Shown: positions 16,781 through 26,105, numbered from the stretch's first letter. The stretch is DNA of 64,000 nt from an uncultured Clostridia bacterium (GCA_934754375.1 CAKVHT010000001.1:372001-436000), one strand, 5' to 3'. The notes: a model not told the origin generated them from the letters alone. Numbers and translations: made by a program.

Positions 16781-18739
16781 ATGACAAAGCAAGAGAGATT
16801 GGTTTATTTAACAAACGAAATCAACAAACATAACAAAAATTATTATGTTTATGACAACCCAACAATTTCAGATGCTGAATATGATAAACTTTATTATGAA
16901 TTGGTTGACCTAGAAAGAGAACTAGGTTATTCTTTGCCGGACACACCAACAAAGCGAGTTGGCGATTATATCTTGCCGGGTTTTAAAAAGCGCAAACATG
17001 AAATTCCTCTTTATAGCCTTAACAAGGTTAAAGATTTTGCCGACTTGGATAAATGGCAACAAGACATGCGCAAGGCAACAGGCAATCCAAATTTAAAATT
17101 TTCACTTGAATATAAGTATGATGGATTAAAGGTTGTTGTTAAATATCAAAATGGTCATTATAAATCAGCCACAACACGTGGCAATGGCAAAATTGGCGAA
17201 GATGTTACAGCGCAAGTTAGAACTATTCGCAGTGTGCCAATGACAATCCCTTGCAAAGCGACATTAACTGTTCAAGGCGAATGTATGATGACAAACTCTG
17301 CCTTTGAAGAATATAATAAAACTGCAGAAATTCCGCTTAAAAACCCCAGAAATGGTGTTGCGGGAGCAGTAAGAAACCTTGACCCAAAAGAGACAGCGAA
17401 AAGGATGTTAGATTTCTTTTGCTATGATGTTTTATCGCTTGAAGATAGGCAATTTCTAACACAAACAGAAATGCACGATTTTATTGTTGAACAAGGTTTT
17501 AAAACAGGCAATTATTTTAAAATCCTTTCCACATTAAAGCAGGCGGAAGATGAAATCAACCATATTGATAAAGTTAAAGACAATTTGGACGTGATGATTG
17601 ACGGAATGGTTATCAAAGTTGACGATTGCGCTTGCAGGGAAAATATTGGCTATACAGAGAAATTCCCTAAATGGGCCATGGCATTTAAATTTAAGCCAGT
17701 TGAACAATCCACAATTCTAAAAGATGTTATTTGGCAAGTTGGAAGAACGGGCAAAATCACACCTATTGCCGTGCTTGACCCAGTTGAATTATCTGGCGCA
17801 ACAGTTAGTAGGGCAACCCTTAACAATACGCAAGATATTGAACGTAAAAACATAAGTATCAACAGTCGAATTTTTGTTCGAAGAAGTAATGAAGTTATCC
17901 CAGAAGTTATGGGATTGGCGGAAAGAGCTGACAATGCAAAAGAGATAATTGCCCCAACAATTTGCCCAAGCTGTGGTGCGGAATTAAAAACAATTGGCGC
18001 AAATTTATTTTGCGTAAATCATAAAGGTTGTTACGACCAAATCATTGATAGATTGACGCATTTTGTATCTCGTGATGCGTTTAATATTGAAGGTTTGAGT
18101 GAAAAGACACTTAAGGTCTTGTTTGAAAAATTTAAGATTGCATATCCTTATGAATTGTTTAATTTAACTGCAGATATACTAGTTGGGTTGGAAGGGTTTA
18201 AAGATAAAAAAATTTCAAATTTGATTGAAAGCATCAACAAAAGCAAAGATATAGAATGGTCAAATTTCATTTTTGCATTGGGAATAATGAATATTGGCAA
18301 AAAAACCGCTTTTACTTTGAGCAAAATCTACGAAAATCTAGATGCTTTAAAATCAGCCAGTGTTGATGAATTAATATGTATTGACGATATTGGTGCAATT
18401 GTTGCAACAAGTATTGTTGAGTATTTTGCTGACCCTGACAATGTTGAAAACATCAACAAATTGTTTAATGCTGGCGTAACAATAAAAAAACCAGAAGTTC
18501 AAAATTATAATGAAAATTTTGCAAATAAAACAATAGTTTTAACAGGCAGTTTAAACAATTATTCTCGCCCAGATTTAACAAAAATTTTGCAAAACATGGG
18601 GGCAAATGTAACAACTAGTGTAAGCAAAAACACAGATATTGTTATTGTGGGCGCTGATGCGGGTAGCAAACTTGCAAAAGCACAACAATTAGGCATTAGA
18701 TTGATGTATGAAGATGAATTGCAAAATTTATTAAAATAA
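16781..18739 (+). CDS. ligA: NAD-dependent DNA ligase
   Basis: Seals nicks during replication and repair using NAD+. 652 residues. The adenylation lysine lies in KYDG at about 112, preceded by the Ia domain; RGNGKIGEDVT is conserved; the four-cysteine zinc finger starts CPSCG at about 395; a helix-hairpin-helix region and a C-terminal BRCT domain (about 575-652) follow. AAGGA at 16766-16770 is 10 nt from the ATG at 16781; a TTG at 16775 is possible but too close. Six nt after pcrA. Confidence 0.97.
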   Translation: MTKQERLVYLTNEINKHNKNYYVYDNPTISDAEYDKLYYELVDLERELGYSLPDTPTKRVGDYILPGFKKRKHEIPLYSLNKVKDFADLDKWQQDMRKATGNPNLKFSLEYKYDGLKVVVKYQNGHYKSATTRGNGKIGEDVTAQVRTIRSVPMTIPCKATLTVQGECMMTNSAFEEYNKTAEIPLKNPRNGVAGAVRNLDPKETAKRMLDFFCYDVLSLEDRQFLTQTEMHDFIVEQGFKTGNYFKILSTLKQAEDEINHIDKVKDNLDVMIDGMVIKVDDCACRENIGYTEKFPKWAMAFKFKPVEQSTILKDVIWQVGRTGKITPIAVLDPVELSGATVSRATLNNTQDIERKNISINSRIFVRRSNEVIPEVMGLAERADNAKEIIAPTICPSCGAELKTIGANLFCVNHKGCYDQIIDRLTHFVSRDAFNIEGLSEKTLKVLFEKFKIAYPYELFNLTADILVGLEGFKDKKISNLIESINKSKDIEWSNFIFALGIMNIGKKTAFTLSKIYENLDALKSASVDELICIDDIGAIVATSIVEYFADPDNVENINKLFNAGVTIKKPEVQNYNENFANKTIVLTGSLNNYSRPDLTKILQNMGANVTTSVSKNTDIVIVGADAGSKLAKAQQLGIRLMYEDELQNLLK

Positions 18740-18752
18740 TATTTTAATTCTG

Positions 18753-18781
18753 TTGACAAGATGTTTATTTTGTGAAATAAT
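18753..18781 (+). promoter_or_regulatory. Promoter of the two small hypothetical genes
   Basis: TTGACA at 18753-18758, 17-bp spacer, AATAAT at 18776-18781. Confidence 0.7.
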
Positions 18782-18829
18782 GCAGTTAAGAGAAACTTTT
18801 TACAATAACTTATTATGTTGAGGGTATTT

Positions 18830-19177
18830 ATGAACAAAATAACCATTATTTACACATATTTTCACAGAAAGGTTGAAAGGCTTGTTGCAAAACATGTGCC
18901 AAATGAAAAATGGCTTCCGCTTGCCGAGATGAAGAAAGGCAAATTAATGGTTAAATTTTATGATTATTATTTGTCTGATTGCAGTGGTTTGCCATGCTTG
19001 GCTTTTGCTCTGACCCCTACAAATGTGTTGCTCACATCAAATATGACAGATTGCTCGTCTATTGATCTTGAGGCTTTAAAAAAAGATTGGCTTTCATTTT
19101 ATGACAATTTTAACACCGCAGGTTATGGCAAAGTTGATGATGATATGAATGAGGATGAGGAGTATTATGTATTATAG
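18830..19177 (+). CDS. Hypothetical protein A of a tandem pair
   Basis: Not recognised. 115 residues from the ATG at 18830, which has GAGGG 5 nt upstream; an ATG at 18815 has none. No signal or membrane segment. The C-terminus is strongly acidic (DDDMNEDEEYY). The middle contains LTS-x7-ID-x7-W-x4-D-x-F, a pattern repeated with nearly the same spacing in the next gene, so the two look like diverged tandem paralogs. Own promoter; overlaps the next gene by 11 nt. Confidence 0.7.
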   Translation: MNKITIIYTYFHRKVERLVAKHVPNEKWLPLAEMKKGKLMVKFYDYYLSDCSGLPCLAFALTPTNVLLTSNMTDCSSIDLEALKKDWLSFYDNFNTAGYGKVDDDMNEDEEYYVL

Positions 19178-19508
19178 AACATTTACAGCACAATTACCAG
19201 TTGAAACAAAAATTGCAATTATTTCAAGTTTGAAGAAGTATACAAACATTAAATGCGATACAGTCTATTATCAATTAAATGGTTGCGATGAATTTTATGT
19301 CGATTTAAAAGATTCTGGCGAAGTTCTTGCAGAACTTGAGTTTTCAGATTATGGTGTTAAGTTAACAAGCAAACCTGCTAAAGGTTTTGAGATAGATATC
19401 AATTCTATCAACAGCAGTTGGCAAGCCGAATTGTTTGACAGTTTTGGCATAAAATATTCAAAAAAAATGCAGGAAGCCTGTGACAATGGCTTAATTGTAG
19501 AATTGTAA
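19167..19508 (+). CDS. Hypothetical protein B of a tandem pair
   Basis: Not recognised. 113 residues from the ATG at 19167 with GAGGAG 4 nt upstream, inside the end of gene A; ATGs at 19149 and 19155 are alternatives. Soluble and mixed alpha/beta in appearance. It shares LTS-x7-ID-x7-W-x5-D-x-F with gene A (LTSKPAKGFEIDI here, LTSNMTDCSSIDL there). A strong terminator follows, so A and B form a two-gene operon just before smc. Confidence 0.7.
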   Translation: MYYRTFTAQLPVETKIAIISSLKKYTNIKCDTVYYQLNGCDEFYVDLKDSGEVLAELEFSDYGVKLTSKPAKGFEIDINSINSSWQAELFDSFGIKYSKKMQEACDNGLIVEL

Positions 19509-19612
19509 TTTGGAACAAATTGCAAAGCATATTAAGATTAAGATAAAATAAACATGCTAGATTGACAAGTTTAATGTCAAAAATGCTGAATTATAGCAAA
19601 CTAAATATGCAA

Positions 19613-19650
19613 AACACACTAATTTTGTTTTGAAAATAGTGTGTTTTTTT
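19613..19650 (+). terminator. Terminator of the hypothetical pair
   Basis: AACACACTA (19613-19621) pairs perfectly with TAGTGTGTT (19637-19645), 15-nt loop, then a T-run. The descending arm and T-run lie inside the spacer of the smc promoter. Confidence 0.9.
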
Positions 19651-19658
19651 GTTATAAT
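19630..19658 (+). promoter_or_regulatory. smc promoter inside the upstream terminator
   Basis: TTGAAA at 19630-19635, 17-bp spacer, TATAAT at 19653-19658. The spacer consists of the descending terminator arm and its T-tract. Confidence 0.7.
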
Positions 19659-19684
19659 ATTAGTGCTTTTAAACATTAATCAAT

Positions 19685-19699
19685 AGCACAAATTGTGCT
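19685..19699. promoter_or_regulatory. Perfect dyad in the smc leader
   Basis: AGCACAA, one central A, TTGTGCT: a 7-bp perfect palindrome about 20 nt after the predicted transcription start and 24 nt before the smc ATG. It could be an operator or an RNA hairpin; role unknown. Confidence 0.4.
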
Positions 19700-19722
19700 T
19701 GATTAAATACAAATGGGGAAAT

Positions 19723-22700
19723 ATGATTAATTTTAAAGAGATCGAAATCACAGGCTTTAAATCATTTGCTGATCCAACAAAAATCAGTTTTGATGGTGGT
19801 ATCACTGCCATTGTTGGTCCAAATGGTTGTGGCAAATCAAATGTAAGTGATGCAATCCGTTGGGTGCTTGGTGAACAATCAAGCAAGGCTTTGCGTGGCA
19901 AAAGCATGCAAGATGTTATTTTTGCAGGCACTGAAAAACGCAAAAAATTGAGTTATTGTGAAGTGTCACTTGTTTTTGATAACACTCAAAAATGGTTCAA
20001 TATTGATTTAGATGAAGTTTGCTTAACAAGAAAATTATATCGCAGTGGTGAAAGTGATTATATGATTAACAAAAAGCCATGTCGATTAAAAGATATTCGC
20101 GACTTGCTCTATGATAGCGGTATTGGTAAAGATGGGTATTCTATTATCGGTCAAGGTAGAGTTGATGAAATTATTCAATCAAAACCAGAAGATAGACGTG
20201 CTATTTTTGAAGAAGCTGCAGGTATTGCTAAATATAAAGCACGCAAAACTGAAACAGAAAGCCGCCTTGCACGTGTTAGGGACAATTTGAGCCGTGCAAA
20301 CGACATTATTGGCGAAGTTGAGCGCAGGTTAGGGCCTCTTAAACGTCAAAGTGAAGATGCAAAAAAGTATTTGGAATTGCGTGACCAATTAAAACAAAAT
20401 GAAATCAATGCCTATGTTTATCAATTTGAGCATGCTGCTCAAACAAAAAATGATATAAGTGTAAAGTTGCAGGGATATAGGGATAATTTAAATATTTTAA
20501 CAAACAGCCTTGAAACAGAACAGGCCAAGTACGACAAATCATTGAATGAAATTGACCAATTGGATAAAAGGTCTGCTGAAATACATAACAAGTTGCTTGA
20601 AGCCACAGTAAATATGGAAAAGAAGCAAGGGGATACAAAACTTTTAAATGAACAAACTCGTTATTTAAAAGAGCAAATTGACCGTTTGACAAGTCAAATT
20701 GATGCATTAAATTTAGATGTAAATCAAAAAACTGCTTTTGTAACTAGTGCAAATTCTGCTTGCGAAGAAGAAAAACAAAAATTAAATAAATTGCATAAAG
20801 AGTCGCAAGAATTAAGTGAAAAACACTTAACATTGATTGATGACCTCACAAAAAACGAGACTGAAAAAGAAGAAAATCAACGTAGTTTGATTGATAATCT
20901 TGCAAAACTTACAGACATAAAAGCGAACTTGTCAGCTTATATTGCAAAACGTGACACAATGCTTGAAAATGTTAAAAATGACAATGAAAAATTATCCGCA
21001 TTGCAAACTGAACAAACTGATTTGGCAGAACTTGTTAAAAATTTGACAACAGAAGTTGAACGTTTAAATGCAACCAAACAAAGCAAAGAAAAATCTCTTA
21101 ACCAATTAAACATCCAAATAAATGAGTTGTCTGAACAAATTGACAATTTGTCAGAATCAATTTATGCACTCAAAACAGGCATTTCAAATGATGTAAACCG
21201 CAAGAACATTCTGGCAAATCTTCAAGCAGATTTTGAAGGATATCAATTTGCAGTAAAGCGCTTGATGCAAGATAGCAAATCAAACTCAAAGTTAAATACA
21301 GCAATTCAAGGTGTTGTTGGCAACATTATTTCAGTTGACTCAAAATATTCAACAGCAATTGAAATCGCTTTGGGTGGTAGCATTCAAAATATCGTAACAA
21401 AAGACGAGAATGACGCAAAAACCTTGATTAACTATTTAAAGCAAGCACATTTGGGCAGAGCAACATTCTTGCCAATCAGTGCGGTAAAACCACGTTCGAT
21501 TTCAAACAGTGATAGACAATACTTAAACACAACTGGTTGCTTTGGTATTGCAAGTGAACTTGTAAAATGTGAGCCAGTATATCGTTCAGTTATTGATAGT
21601 TTGCTTGGAGCGACTGTGGTGTGCGATAATCTTGACAATGCAGTTCTCTTGGCAAAACGTTCAGGATATGCTTTCCGTATTGTAACACTTGAAGGAGATT
21701 TATTGTCTCCACAAGGCAGTATGTCTGGTGGTAGTAAGAAGAGCAATGATAGTTCACTTTTAAGCAAAGAAAGCGAAATCAAAGCACTTGAACAAAACAT
21801 TGCAAATAAATCTGCTGAACTTCGTGGGCTGGAAAAAGAATATTTGTCAGTAAATGAAAAACTTGAAAAACTTAAATCTTTGCTTTCAAGTGAAAATGCA
21901 AGTTTGCAAGCAGTAAACAGCGATTATTACAGCAAAAATGCCAGCCTTGAAAATCACAAGGCAAAACTTGAACAAATCAATGAAGATATATTCACTTATC
22001 AAAGCCAAATCAAAGTTGCTACAAATATAGTAAATGAACTTAACTCTCAAATTAATTCAATTGACCAAGTGGAACTTGATTACACACAAACTCAAGCAAA
22101 AGTGGGCGAGTTCAACGAAAGTAACAAAAATGCGTATGAGGAGTTGAAGTCAAGAAGAGATGAGTATCAAGAAGCCTTGATGGCATCTCGCATTAAGATT
22201 GCTTCCACTGAAGAAAAGATTAAATCACTTGAAAAAGATATTGAAACATACACTTCAGATGTCGCAAATACAAAGCAGACAATTGAAAGATTAAATACTG
22301 AATTGTTGAGTCAAATGCGTGTATATGACGAGGCAATGAACTTAAACAAATCTAAAAATCAAAATAACGAACTTGATGATTTAAAACGTGAAATTGAAGA
22401 TTTGAATACAAAAATAAGCCAATTTGACGAGTTTAAACAAACATTAATGCGTGAATTGAAAGATTTGGATGATAAAAAGACAGTTTTGACAGGTGACATT
22501 GCCAAACTTAACAATAAAATTTATCAAGAAGAGACAAGGCTTCAAAAAGTTGATATAGATATTGAAAATATGCAAGAACGCATTTATGAAGAATACGAAC
22601 TTACATACAACGATTGCGTTCAACTTAAAATGATTACAGATGAGTTTGATTTGAAAGAAACTTTGGTTCAAATCAGCAAAATCAAAAATCAAATCAATGC

Positions 22701-23349
22701 TTTGGGGTATGTAAACGTCAATGCGATTGAAGAGTATAAGACTGAAGGCGCACGATATGAAGAGATGTCAACTCAAGTTGATGACTTGAAAAAGGCAGAA
22801 GAAGATGCTGTGAACATCATCAAAGATTTATCAAAAGAAATGCTTGATAAATTTAATACAGAATTTGAACAAATTCAGGCTAACTTCACAAAAGTGTTTA
22901 AAGAATTGTTTGGCGGTGGTAATGCCCGCCTAGAGATTCTTCCAAGTGAAGACCCACTTACTGCAGGCATTGAAATTATTGCTCAACCACCAGGTAAGAT
23001 GTTAAGCAACATCACACTTTTAAGTGGTGGCGAAAAGACAATGACCGCAATCGCAATTTTGTTTGCAATCTTAAAATTAAAACCAATGCCATTCTGTTTC
23101 TTGGACGAAATTGAGGCTGCTTTGGACGATGCAAATATTGAACGTTATGCGCAATATTTAAAACGTTTCAGTGATGAAACACAATTTATTGTTATCACTC
23201 ACCGAAAACCTACAATGGAAGTTGTTGACACATTATATGGTGTCACAATGGAAGAAAAAGGTGTAAGTAAAATAGTATCAGTTAAATTGAGTGATGCTGT
23301 TAAACTTTCTAGTGAAGAAAAACATGATAATGATGAGATAAAGGGTTAA
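19723..23349 (+). CDS. smc: Chromosome segregation SMC ATPase
   Basis: Condensin ATPase that organises and separates chromosomes. 1208 residues. Walker A GPNGCGKS begins at about 32; long heptad coiled coils run about 170-510 and 660-1010; the hinge lies between them (about 520-650) with glycine-rich GALGG-like turns; the ABC signature LLSGGEKT is near 1101 and Walker B FCFLDEIEAALDD near 1127. The start is the ATG at 19723, preceded by GGGGA; a TTG at 19693 lies within the leader dyad. rnc is not adjacent, but ftsY-ylxM-ffh follow as usual. Confidence 0.97.
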   Translation: MINFKEIEITGFKSFADPTKISFDGGITAIVGPNGCGKSNVSDAIRWVLGEQSSKALRGKSMQDVIFAGTEKRKKLSYCEVSLVFDNTQKWFNIDLDEVCLTRKLYRSGESDYMINKKPCRLKDIRDLLYDSGIGKDGYSIIGQGRVDEIIQSKPEDRRAIFEEAAGIAKYKARKTETESRLARVRDNLSRANDIIGEVERRLGPLKRQSEDAKKYLELRDQLKQNEINAYVYQFEHAAQTKNDISVKLQGYRDNLNILTNSLETEQAKYDKSLNEIDQLDKRSAEIHNKLLEATVNMEKKQGDTKLLNEQTRYLKEQIDRLTSQIDALNLDVNQKTAFVTSANSACEEEKQKLNKLHKESQELSEKHLTLIDDLTKNETEKEENQRSLIDNLAKLTDIKANLSAYIAKRDTMLENVKNDNEKLSALQTEQTDLAELVKNLTTEVERLNATKQSKEKSLNQLNIQINELSEQIDNLSESIYALKTGISNDVNRKNILANLQADFEGYQFAVKRLMQDSKSNSKLNTAIQGVVGNIISVDSKYSTAIEIALGGSIQNIVTKDENDAKTLINYLKQAHLGRATFLPISAVKPRSISNSDRQYLNTTGCFGIASELVKCEPVYRSVIDSLLGATVVCDNLDNAVLLAKRSGYAFRIVTLEGDLLSPQGSMSGGSKKSNDSSLLSKESEIKALEQNIANKSAELRGLEKEYLSVNEKLEKLKSLLSSENASLQAVNSDYYSKNASLENHKAKLEQINEDIFTYQSQIKVATNIVNELNSQINSIDQVELDYTQTQAKVGEFNESNKNAYEELKSRRDEYQEALMASRIKIASTEEKIKSLEKDIETYTSDVANTKQTIERLNTELLSQMRVYDEAMNLNKSKNQNNELDDLKREIEDLNTKISQFDEFKQTLMRELKDLDDKKTVLTGDIAKLNNKIYQEETRLQKVDIDIENMQERIYEEYELTYNDCVQLKMITDEFDLKETLVQISKIKNQINALGYVNVNAIEEYKTEGARYEEMSTQVDDLKKAEEDAVNIIKDLSKEMLDKFNTEFEQIQANFTKVFKELFGGGNARLEILPSEDPLTAGIEIIAQPPGKMLSNITLLSGGEKTMTAIAILFAILKLKPMPFCFLDEIEAALDDANIERYAQYLKRFSDETQFIVITHRKPTMEVVDTLYGVTMEEKGVSKIVSVKLSDAVKLSSEEKHDNDEIKG

Positions 23350-23378
23350 ATACACAATATATTGTTGTGTATTCCTTT
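23349..23378 (+). terminator. Putative smc terminator
   Basis: AATACACAA (23349-23357) pairs with TTGTGTATT (23365-23373), 7-nt loop, followed by CCTTTTG. It begins at the last base of the smc stop codon. The U-tract is imperfect, so termination may be partial. Confidence 0.6.
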
Positions 23379-23394
23379 TGTTGTCTATTATAAA
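23365..23394 (+). promoter_or_regulatory. Possible ftsY promoter overlapping the smc terminator
   Basis: TTGTGT at 23365-23370, 18-bp spacer, TATAAA at 23389-23394. The -35 lies in the descending terminator arm. Weaker than the other cases. Confidence 0.4.
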
Positions 23395-23417
23395 ATATAA
23401 AACAAAAAAGGTATATT

Positions 23418-24281
23418 ATGGGCATATTTAAACGATTTTTTGAAAAACTTAAATACACATTCAAACGCACAGAATTGAACGATGACTTTTATGATGAGTT
23501 GGAATCAATCCTTGTTTCAAGTGATATGGGTGTTGAAACAGCCATGGATATTATGGACGAACTTCGCATTGTGTGTAAGCAAAAGTTGATTAAGGAGACT
23601 GACAAAGCTGAAAAAGAACTTAAAGCACTTTTAATTTCAAAATTAAACACTCAAAAAATTGAGTTTAAATATCCTTTGATTATCACTGTTGTTGGTGTAA
23701 ACGGTGTTGGCAAAACAACAACAATTGCTAAAATGACAAAATATTTTCAGTCACAAAAAAAGTCTGTTTTGCTGGCGGCGGGTGACACTTTCCGTGCAGC
23801 AGCCACAGAACAACTAAATATGTGGGCTGATAGGTTAAAAACAAAGATAGTAAAACAGGGCGAAGGCGCAGATAGTGCATCAGTTGTTTTTGATGCAATC
23901 ACAAGTATGAAAGCAAAAAACACTGACGTGCTTATTGTTGACACTGCTGGCAGACTTCACACAAAAACCAACCTTATGAAAGAGCTGGAAAAAATAAACA
24001 CAATTGTAAATCGTGAATATCCAGAGGCACACAAACTAAATTTGATTGTGCTTGATGCGTCAATTGGACAAAATTCAATTGCTCAAGTAAAAGCATTTAA
24101 AGATAGTGTCAACATTGATGGCATTGTGCTTACAAAACTTGATGGTACGGCAAAAGGTGGGGTGGTTTATCCAATCATTAACGATTTGCAAGTTCCAATA
24201 ATTTTCACAGGTTTTGGCGAAGGTGTTGATGATTTGGCAGTGTTTGATGCTGAAAACTTTGTAAATAAAATATTGATGTAG
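23418..24281 (+). CDS. ftsY: Signal recognition particle receptor FtsY
   Basis: SRP-family GTPase that docks Ffh-ribosome complexes at the membrane. 287 residues: a short N domain, then the G domain with GVNGVGKTT (93-101), DTAGRLHTKTN and TKLDGTAKGG. The amphipathic N-terminus MGIFKRFFEKLKY is the likely lipid-binding helix; the long acidic A domain of enterobacteria is absent, as is normal in Bacillota. Lies between smc and ylxM. Confidence 0.97.
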   Translation: MGIFKRFFEKLKYTFKRTELNDDFYDELESILVSSDMGVETAMDIMDELRIVCKQKLIKETDKAEKELKALLISKLNTQKIEFKYPLIITVVGVNGVGKTTTIAKMTKYFQSQKKSVLLAAGDTFRAAATEQLNMWADRLKTKIVKQGEGADSASVVFDAITSMKAKNTDVLIVDTAGRLHTKTNLMKELEKINTIVNREYPEAHKLNLIVLDASIGQNSIAQVKAFKDSVNIDGIVLTKLDGTAKGGVVYPIINDLQVPIIFTGFGEGVDDLAVFDAENFVNKILM

Positions 24282-24286
24282 GGCTT

Positions 24287-24607
24287 ATGAATATAGAAGA
24301 AAGAGTTAAAATTGCAGTTTTAGTTAAGTATTATGGCAAGTTATTAACAGCAAAACAGCGAGACATTGTTGCGATGTATGTTGATAATAATCTTTCACTA
24401 GCAGAGGTCAGTGAAGAATTAAATATATCACGTCAAGCAGTAAAAGATGCGTTGGATAGTGCTTTAAATTCACTTGAAAAATACGAAAACGAACTAAAAT
24501 TTATTGCCAGAGATGAAAAATTAAAGCAACTTATAGAAAACAAATCACTTGCTAACATAGATATGGCAACAAGGTTTGAAATTCTTGGTATTTTGGAGGA
24601 CAACTAA
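24287..24607 (+). CDS. ylxM: YlxM-type helix-turn-helix protein of the SRP operon
   Basis: 106 residues, UPF0122 family. A sigma-region-4-like helix-turn-helix (LSLAEVSEELNISRQAVKDAL at about 39-59, shown in part by NISRQAVKDAL) is followed by a helical tail. The gene is regularly placed between ftsY and ffh; the protein binds SRP components in streptococci, and its exact role is unsettled. Stop overlaps the ffh start in TAATG. Confidence 0.93.
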   Translation: MNIEERVKIAVLVKYYGKLLTAKQRDIVAMYVDNNLSLAEVSEELNISRQAVKDALDSALNSLEKYENELKFIARDEKLKQLIENKSLANIDMATRFEILGILEDN

Positions 24608-25959
24608 TGGGATTTTTTCAGAGTTTGAGTGATAGGCTTAATCATATTTTCAGCAAAATGACAAAGCATGGCAAATTGACACAGTTAGAAATTAAAGAAG
24701 CCATGCGAGAAATCCGTATTGCACTTTTGGAAGCAGACGTAAATTATTCGGTTGCTAAAGATTTTTGCGCACGTGTTAGTGAAAAAGCTTTGGGCGAAGA
24801 AATTTTAAAAAGTCTTACACCAACACAACAAGTTGTTAAAATTGTTAGGGACGAATTGACAGCCCTTATGGGTGGGGAAAATCAAAAATTGGCGGTTGCT
24901 CCAAAGCCTCCAACTGTAATTATGATGTGTGGTTTGCAAGGTAGTGGTAAAACAACAATGTGTGGCAAACTTGCACTTAAACTTAAAAAAGAAGGCAAAA
25001 AACCACTTTTAGTTGCATGTGACATATATCGTCCAGCAGCGATTGACCAACTTAAAGTTTTGGGCAAATCAATCCAAACAGATGTGTTTGAACGTGGCAC
25101 GCAAAATCCAACAAAAACAGTTAAAGAAGCCATTGCTTATGCTGAAAAATTTGCGCTGGACACAGTTATCGTCGATACAGCAGGTCGTTTGCAAATTGAC
25201 CAAAAGTTGATGGACGAATTAAAAGATATAAAAAAGGCTGTAAATCCAACAGAAATTTTGCTTGTTATTGATAGCATGATTGGTCAAGAGGCTGTTTCTG
25301 TTTCAACTGCATTTAATGATGCACTTGATGTTACAGGTGTTGTGCTTACAAAAACAGATGGCGACACACGTGGTGGTGCGGCACTTTCAATTCGTTCAGT
25401 TATTGGCAAACCTATCAAATTTGTTGGTGTAGGCGAGAAATTAACAGACCTTGAGCCATTTTATCCAGACCGTATGGCAAGCAGAATTTTGGGCATGGGC
25501 GATGTTCTTACATTGATTGATAAAGCCCAAGAAGCAGTTGATGAAAAAACAGCACAAGAAATGGAACGTAAATTCCGTGAAAATAGTTTTGACTTCAATG
25601 ATTATATTGCTCAATTGAATTCACTTAAAAAAATGGGCGGTTTGAAATCTGTTTTGGGAATGATGCCAGGCATAGGCGGTAAACTTCGAGACCTTGAAAA
25701 TCAGATTGATGAAAAACAACTTGAAAAAAATAAAGCAATAATCCAATCAATGACAGATAAAGAACGTCAAAATCCGGATATTATAAACGGAAGTCGCCGT
25801 CAACGTATTGCAAAGGGTGCAGGTGTGCAGGTTAGTGATGTAAACCAACTTATCAAACAATTCAATCAATCTAAAGAAATGATGAAGATGATGAAGAATC
25901 CAAAAGCATACGGTGGCAAATTTAAAATGATGAAAAATTTAATGAACGGACAATTCTAG
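24607..25959 (+). CDS. ffh: Signal recognition particle protein Ffh
   Basis: SRP54 homologue that binds signal sequences on nascent membrane and secreted proteins with 4.5S RNA. 450 residues: N domain, G domain with GLQGSGKTT at about 109 and DTAGRLQ, then the Met-rich M domain (about 300-450) ending in a Met/Lys-rich tail. Start overlaps ylxM. The last 62 nt before the stop are copied, with one mismatch, 84 nt downstream. No scRNA gene for the particle is seen in this window. Confidence 0.97.
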   Translation: MGFFQSLSDRLNHIFSKMTKHGKLTQLEIKEAMREIRIALLEADVNYSVAKDFCARVSEKALGEEILKSLTPTQQVVKIVRDELTALMGGENQKLAVAPKPPTVIMMCGLQGSGKTTMCGKLALKLKKEGKKPLLVACDIYRPAAIDQLKVLGKSIQTDVFERGTQNPTKTVKEAIAYAEKFALDTVIVDTAGRLQIDQKLMDELKDIKKAVNPTEILLVIDSMIGQEAVSVSTAFNDALDVTGVVLTKTDGDTRGGAALSIRSVIGKPIKFVGVGEKLTDLEPFYPDRMASRILGMGDVLTLIDKAQEAVDEKTAQEMERKFRENSFDFNDYIAQLNSLKKMGGLKSVLGMMPGIGGKLRDLENQIDEKQLEKNKAIIQSMTDKERQNPDIINGSRRQRIAKGAGVQVSDVNQLIKQFNQSKEMMKMMKNPKAYGGKFKMMKNLMNGQF

Positions 25960-26008
25960 TTTTTAAATTTGACAATGCTTACTTTGGATTGTGAAGAAGT
26001 ATTGATAT

Positions 26009-26028
26009 ACCAAACACCAGTTTGGTTT
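26009..26028 (+). terminator. Hairpin after ffh
   Basis: ACCAAAC (26009-26015), loop ACCA, GTTTGGT (26020-26026), then TT. It has only a short U-tract, so it is a weak terminator or a processing hairpin between ffh and its duplicated tail. Confidence 0.35.
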
Positions 26029-26033
26029 ATGAA

Positions 26034-26105
26034 ATGTTAAAGAATCCAAAAGCATACGGTGGCAAATTTAAAATGATGAAAAGTTTAATGAACGGACAAT
26101 TTTAA
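26034..26105 (+). pseudogene. In-frame duplicate of the ffh C-terminal tail
   Basis: Bases 26040-26101 repeat 25894-25955 (offset 146 bp) with one mismatch. The copy remains open in the ffh frame: ATG at 26034 followed by 22 codons ending NGQF and TAA, while ffh ends NGQF and TAG. Beyond the repeat the last Phe codon is TTT instead of TTC, and one Asn is Ser. No ribosome binding site precedes it. Most likely a recombination scar rather than an expressed peptide. Confidence 0.75.
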
